The position numbers and the translations under genes were made by a program. Of a DNA stretch of 6,734 nucleotides, positions 5,287 through 6,734 are shown piece after piece; the stretch's first letter is position 1, and each line of letters begins with the position of its first letter. The notes below the pieces were generated by a model. It worked only from the letters and a program-made list of their open reading frames with translations, was not told where the DNA came from and searched no databases. Origin of the DNA: Chloroflexota bacterium (lineage in GTDB: Bacteria > Chloroflexota > Dehalococcoidia > GIF9 > UBA5629); NCBI GenBank assembly GCA_016875975.1, contig VGOF01000081.1:1-6734 (forward strand), in the 5' to 3' direction.

Positions 5287-6734
5287 TTAGAACAAGCCGC
5301 TCACATTGCCTGTCTTTACATCTACATCTACCTTCCTGTAGGCGGGGTCGGAACTGGTGCCGGGCATGAGACTGATAGTTCCAGCCATGGGGCATAGGAA
5401 TTTGGAGCCAGAGTAGATGAGTATATCGCGAACAGGCAGAGTCCAACCCTTGGGGACACCTTTCCACTCCGGAACGTGTGACAAGCTGAGATGGGTTTTC
5501 ACCATCATGGTGGCATAGTCGCTGTACTGTGGGTCGTTTTCCAGCATCTTGGCCTTGGCCTCGGCATCAGGTGTCCAGGATACGCCATCGGCTCCATAGA
5601 CCACTTTGGCGATTTTCTCCACTCGCTCGCGCAGCTTCGTTTCCAGCGGGTAGAGGAATTTGAAGTCGTTCTTCTCGTTGCAGGCGTCCATTACTACGTC
5701 GGCTAGCTCAAGTGCGCCATCGCCGCCTTTGGCCCAGTGTTCAGAGAGAGCACAGCGTGCTCCGGCAGCCTCGGCCGCTTTCCGCACCATGGCGATCTCA
5801 TCTTTGGTATCGGTGTGGAAGGCGTTGATGCAGACCACGGGGTTTATGCCTGCGGCCCTGATGGTGTTGATGTGGTGTACCATGTTGGGCAGGCCTTTCT
5901 CGAGCAGTTTCAGGTCCTCTTTGGTGTACGAATCGGGCAGGGGCAGGCCGGCCACAACCTTGGGACCGCCGCCGTGCATCTTGAGGGCGCGGATGGTGGT
6001 GGTGAGCACTGAGACGTGTGGTATCAGCCCACTGAGGCGGCACTTGACATTCCAGAACTTCTCGAAGCCGATGTCAGCGGCGAAGCCGCTCTCGGTTACA
6101 TGATAGTCGAACATTTTTAGGCCGATGCGGTCAGCGATGATGGATGATTGGCCGACGGCGATGTTGGCAAATGGGCCAGCGTGCACCAGGCAAGGCTGGT
6201 ATTCAGCGGTACACATGAGGGTGGGATTGATAGTATTGCGCATCCAGGCGGTCATGGCGCCGCCAACTTCCAGGTCGCCGGTGGTTACTGGCTTGCCCTT
6301 CTTGTCGAAGGCTACCGTAATTTTGTCCATCCTCTCTCGCAAGTCTGCCAGGTCTCTGACGATAGAAAGCATAGCCATCAGCTCAGAGCTGACGGCGATA
6401 CCGAATTTGGACTGCATCAGGAAGCCGTCCATTTTGCCGCCAAGGCCTATGATGATGTTGCGTAGGCCCTGAGCGCAGAAGTCGATTATCCAGCCCATTT
6501 CCACTCGGGTTGGGTCAACGTCCAATCGGCGCAGCTTGCGCTTGGCCAACTCGGCATCATCGTAGTTGCGCTCGTGTTGCATCCTGGCATTGAGTGCTAC
6601 CATTGCCAAATTATGGGCGTTCATCAGGTCATTGATGTCACCGGTGAGGCCCAAGGAGAACTCAGTCATGGGGATGAGCAAGGCATTGCCACCGCCGGCT
6701 GCGGTCCCCTTGATGTTCATGGATGGGCCACCTG
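5287..6734 (-). CDS. fhs: Formate--tetrahydrofolate ligase, N-terminus outside window
   Basis: The enzyme joins formate to tetrahydrofolate at the cost of ATP, giving 10-formyl-THF for the methyl branch of the Wood-Ljungdahl pathway or for purine and C1 synthesis. The reading frame stays open to the right edge (GGPS before MNIKGTAAGGG), so the ATG at 6720 is internal and about the first 100 residues, including the P-loop, are missing. Counting from that Met, visible blocks are GTAAGGGNALLIPM (5-18), LGLTGDIND (23-31), LRNIIIGLGGK (86-96), PVTTGDLEVGGAMTAW, VHAGPFANIAVGQSSIIAD, VTESGFAADIGFEKFW, RALKMHGGGP and WAKGGDG, ending at NVSGLF and tandem TAA stops. Relative to the acetogen enzyme it has a longer stretch after the ALNAR region (MQHERNYDDAELAKRK) and FHTDT where Moorella has FPTDT, so it belongs to a divergent branch. 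It is separated from the next gene by a stem-loop. Confidence 0.95.
   Translation of the reverse strand, partial: GGPSMNIKGTAAGGGNALLIPMTEFSLGLTGDINDLMNAHNLAMVALNARMQHERNYDDAELAKRKLRRLDVDPTRVEMGWIIDFCAQGLRNIIIGLGGKMDGFLMQSKFGIAVSSELMAMLSIVRDLADLRERMDKITVAFDKKGKPVTTGDLEVGGAMTAWMRNTINPTLMCTAEYQPCLVHAGPFANIAVGQSSIIADRIGLKMFDYHVTESGFAADIGFEKFWNVKCRLSGLIPHVSVLTTTIRALKMHGGGPKVVAGLPLPDSYTKEDLKLLEKGLPNMVHHINTIRAAGINPVVCINAFHTDTKDEIAMVRKAAEAAGARCALSEHWAKGGDGALELADVVMDACNEKNDFKFLYPLETKLRERVEKIAKVVYGADGVSWTPDAEAKAKMLENDPQYSDYATMMVKTHLSLSHVPEWKGVPKGWTLPVRDILIYSGSKFLCPMAGTISLMPGTSSDPAYRKVDVDVKTGNVSGLF

Noticed and set aside
5368..5378. GAGACTGATAG identical to an 11-mer of the glmS-downstream repeat
   Set aside because: It encodes the conserved T-I-S-L segment near the fhs C-terminus, has no neighbouring 10-bp copies, and is best taken as coincidence.
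6718..6720. ATG at 6720 as the start of fhs
   Set aside because: The frame continues to the window edge with GGPS, matching the conserved block before the IKG-AAGGG motif, and the P-loop would be missing.

Overview
The window is a stretch of bacterial chromosome in which every gene I can support lies on the minus strand. Read in the direction of transcription (right to left) the order is: formate--tetrahydrofolate ligase (fhs, 5' end outside the window), a CoA-binding protein like the alpha subunit of ADP-forming acyl-CoA synthetase, a small DUF2905 membrane protein, queA, glmS, and a family 2 glycosyltransferase whose 3' end is outside the window. No mobile element, CRISPR array, tRNA or rRNA is visible. 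The substitution-rich but intact proteins, an anaerobe-style C1 gene next to an ADP-forming acyl-CoA synthetase homologue, and the apparent shortage of Shine-Dalgarno sequences suggest an anaerobic bacterium, perhaps Chloroflexota (Dehalococcoidia-like). This placement is an inference from protein flavour and was not tested by search.

Layout. 5287-6734 holds fhs, ending in tandem TAA stops and followed by a perfect 11-bp stem-loop at 5240-5267. 3530-5218 holds the acyl-CoA synthetase alpha homologue and DUF2905, 3 bases apart, and queA follows after 12 bases, so 2495-5218 looks like one operon. A 136-base gap then precedes glmS, which carries its own promoter-like sequence (TTGCCA, 16 bases, TATAAT) so close to the ATG that the transcript would be nearly leaderless. 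After glmS, 131 bases of AT-rich DNA with degenerate 10-bp periodicity lead into the glycosyltransferase, which itself contains three 10-bp tandem repeats inside its reading frame.

Functions. Fhs feeds formate into the tetrahydrofolate C1 pool, and the acyl-CoA synthetase homologue would interconvert acyl-CoA and acid with ATP if it has an ATP-grasp partner. QueA makes epoxyqueuosine in tRNA. GlmS makes glucosamine-6-phosphate for cell-envelope sugars, and the glycosyltransferase is a plausible downstream envelope enzyme. I do not see a coherent new multi-gene system. The most unusual signals are the frame-sensitive 10-bp repeat in the glycosyltransferase, related periodic DNA beside it, and several start sites with leaderless architecture.
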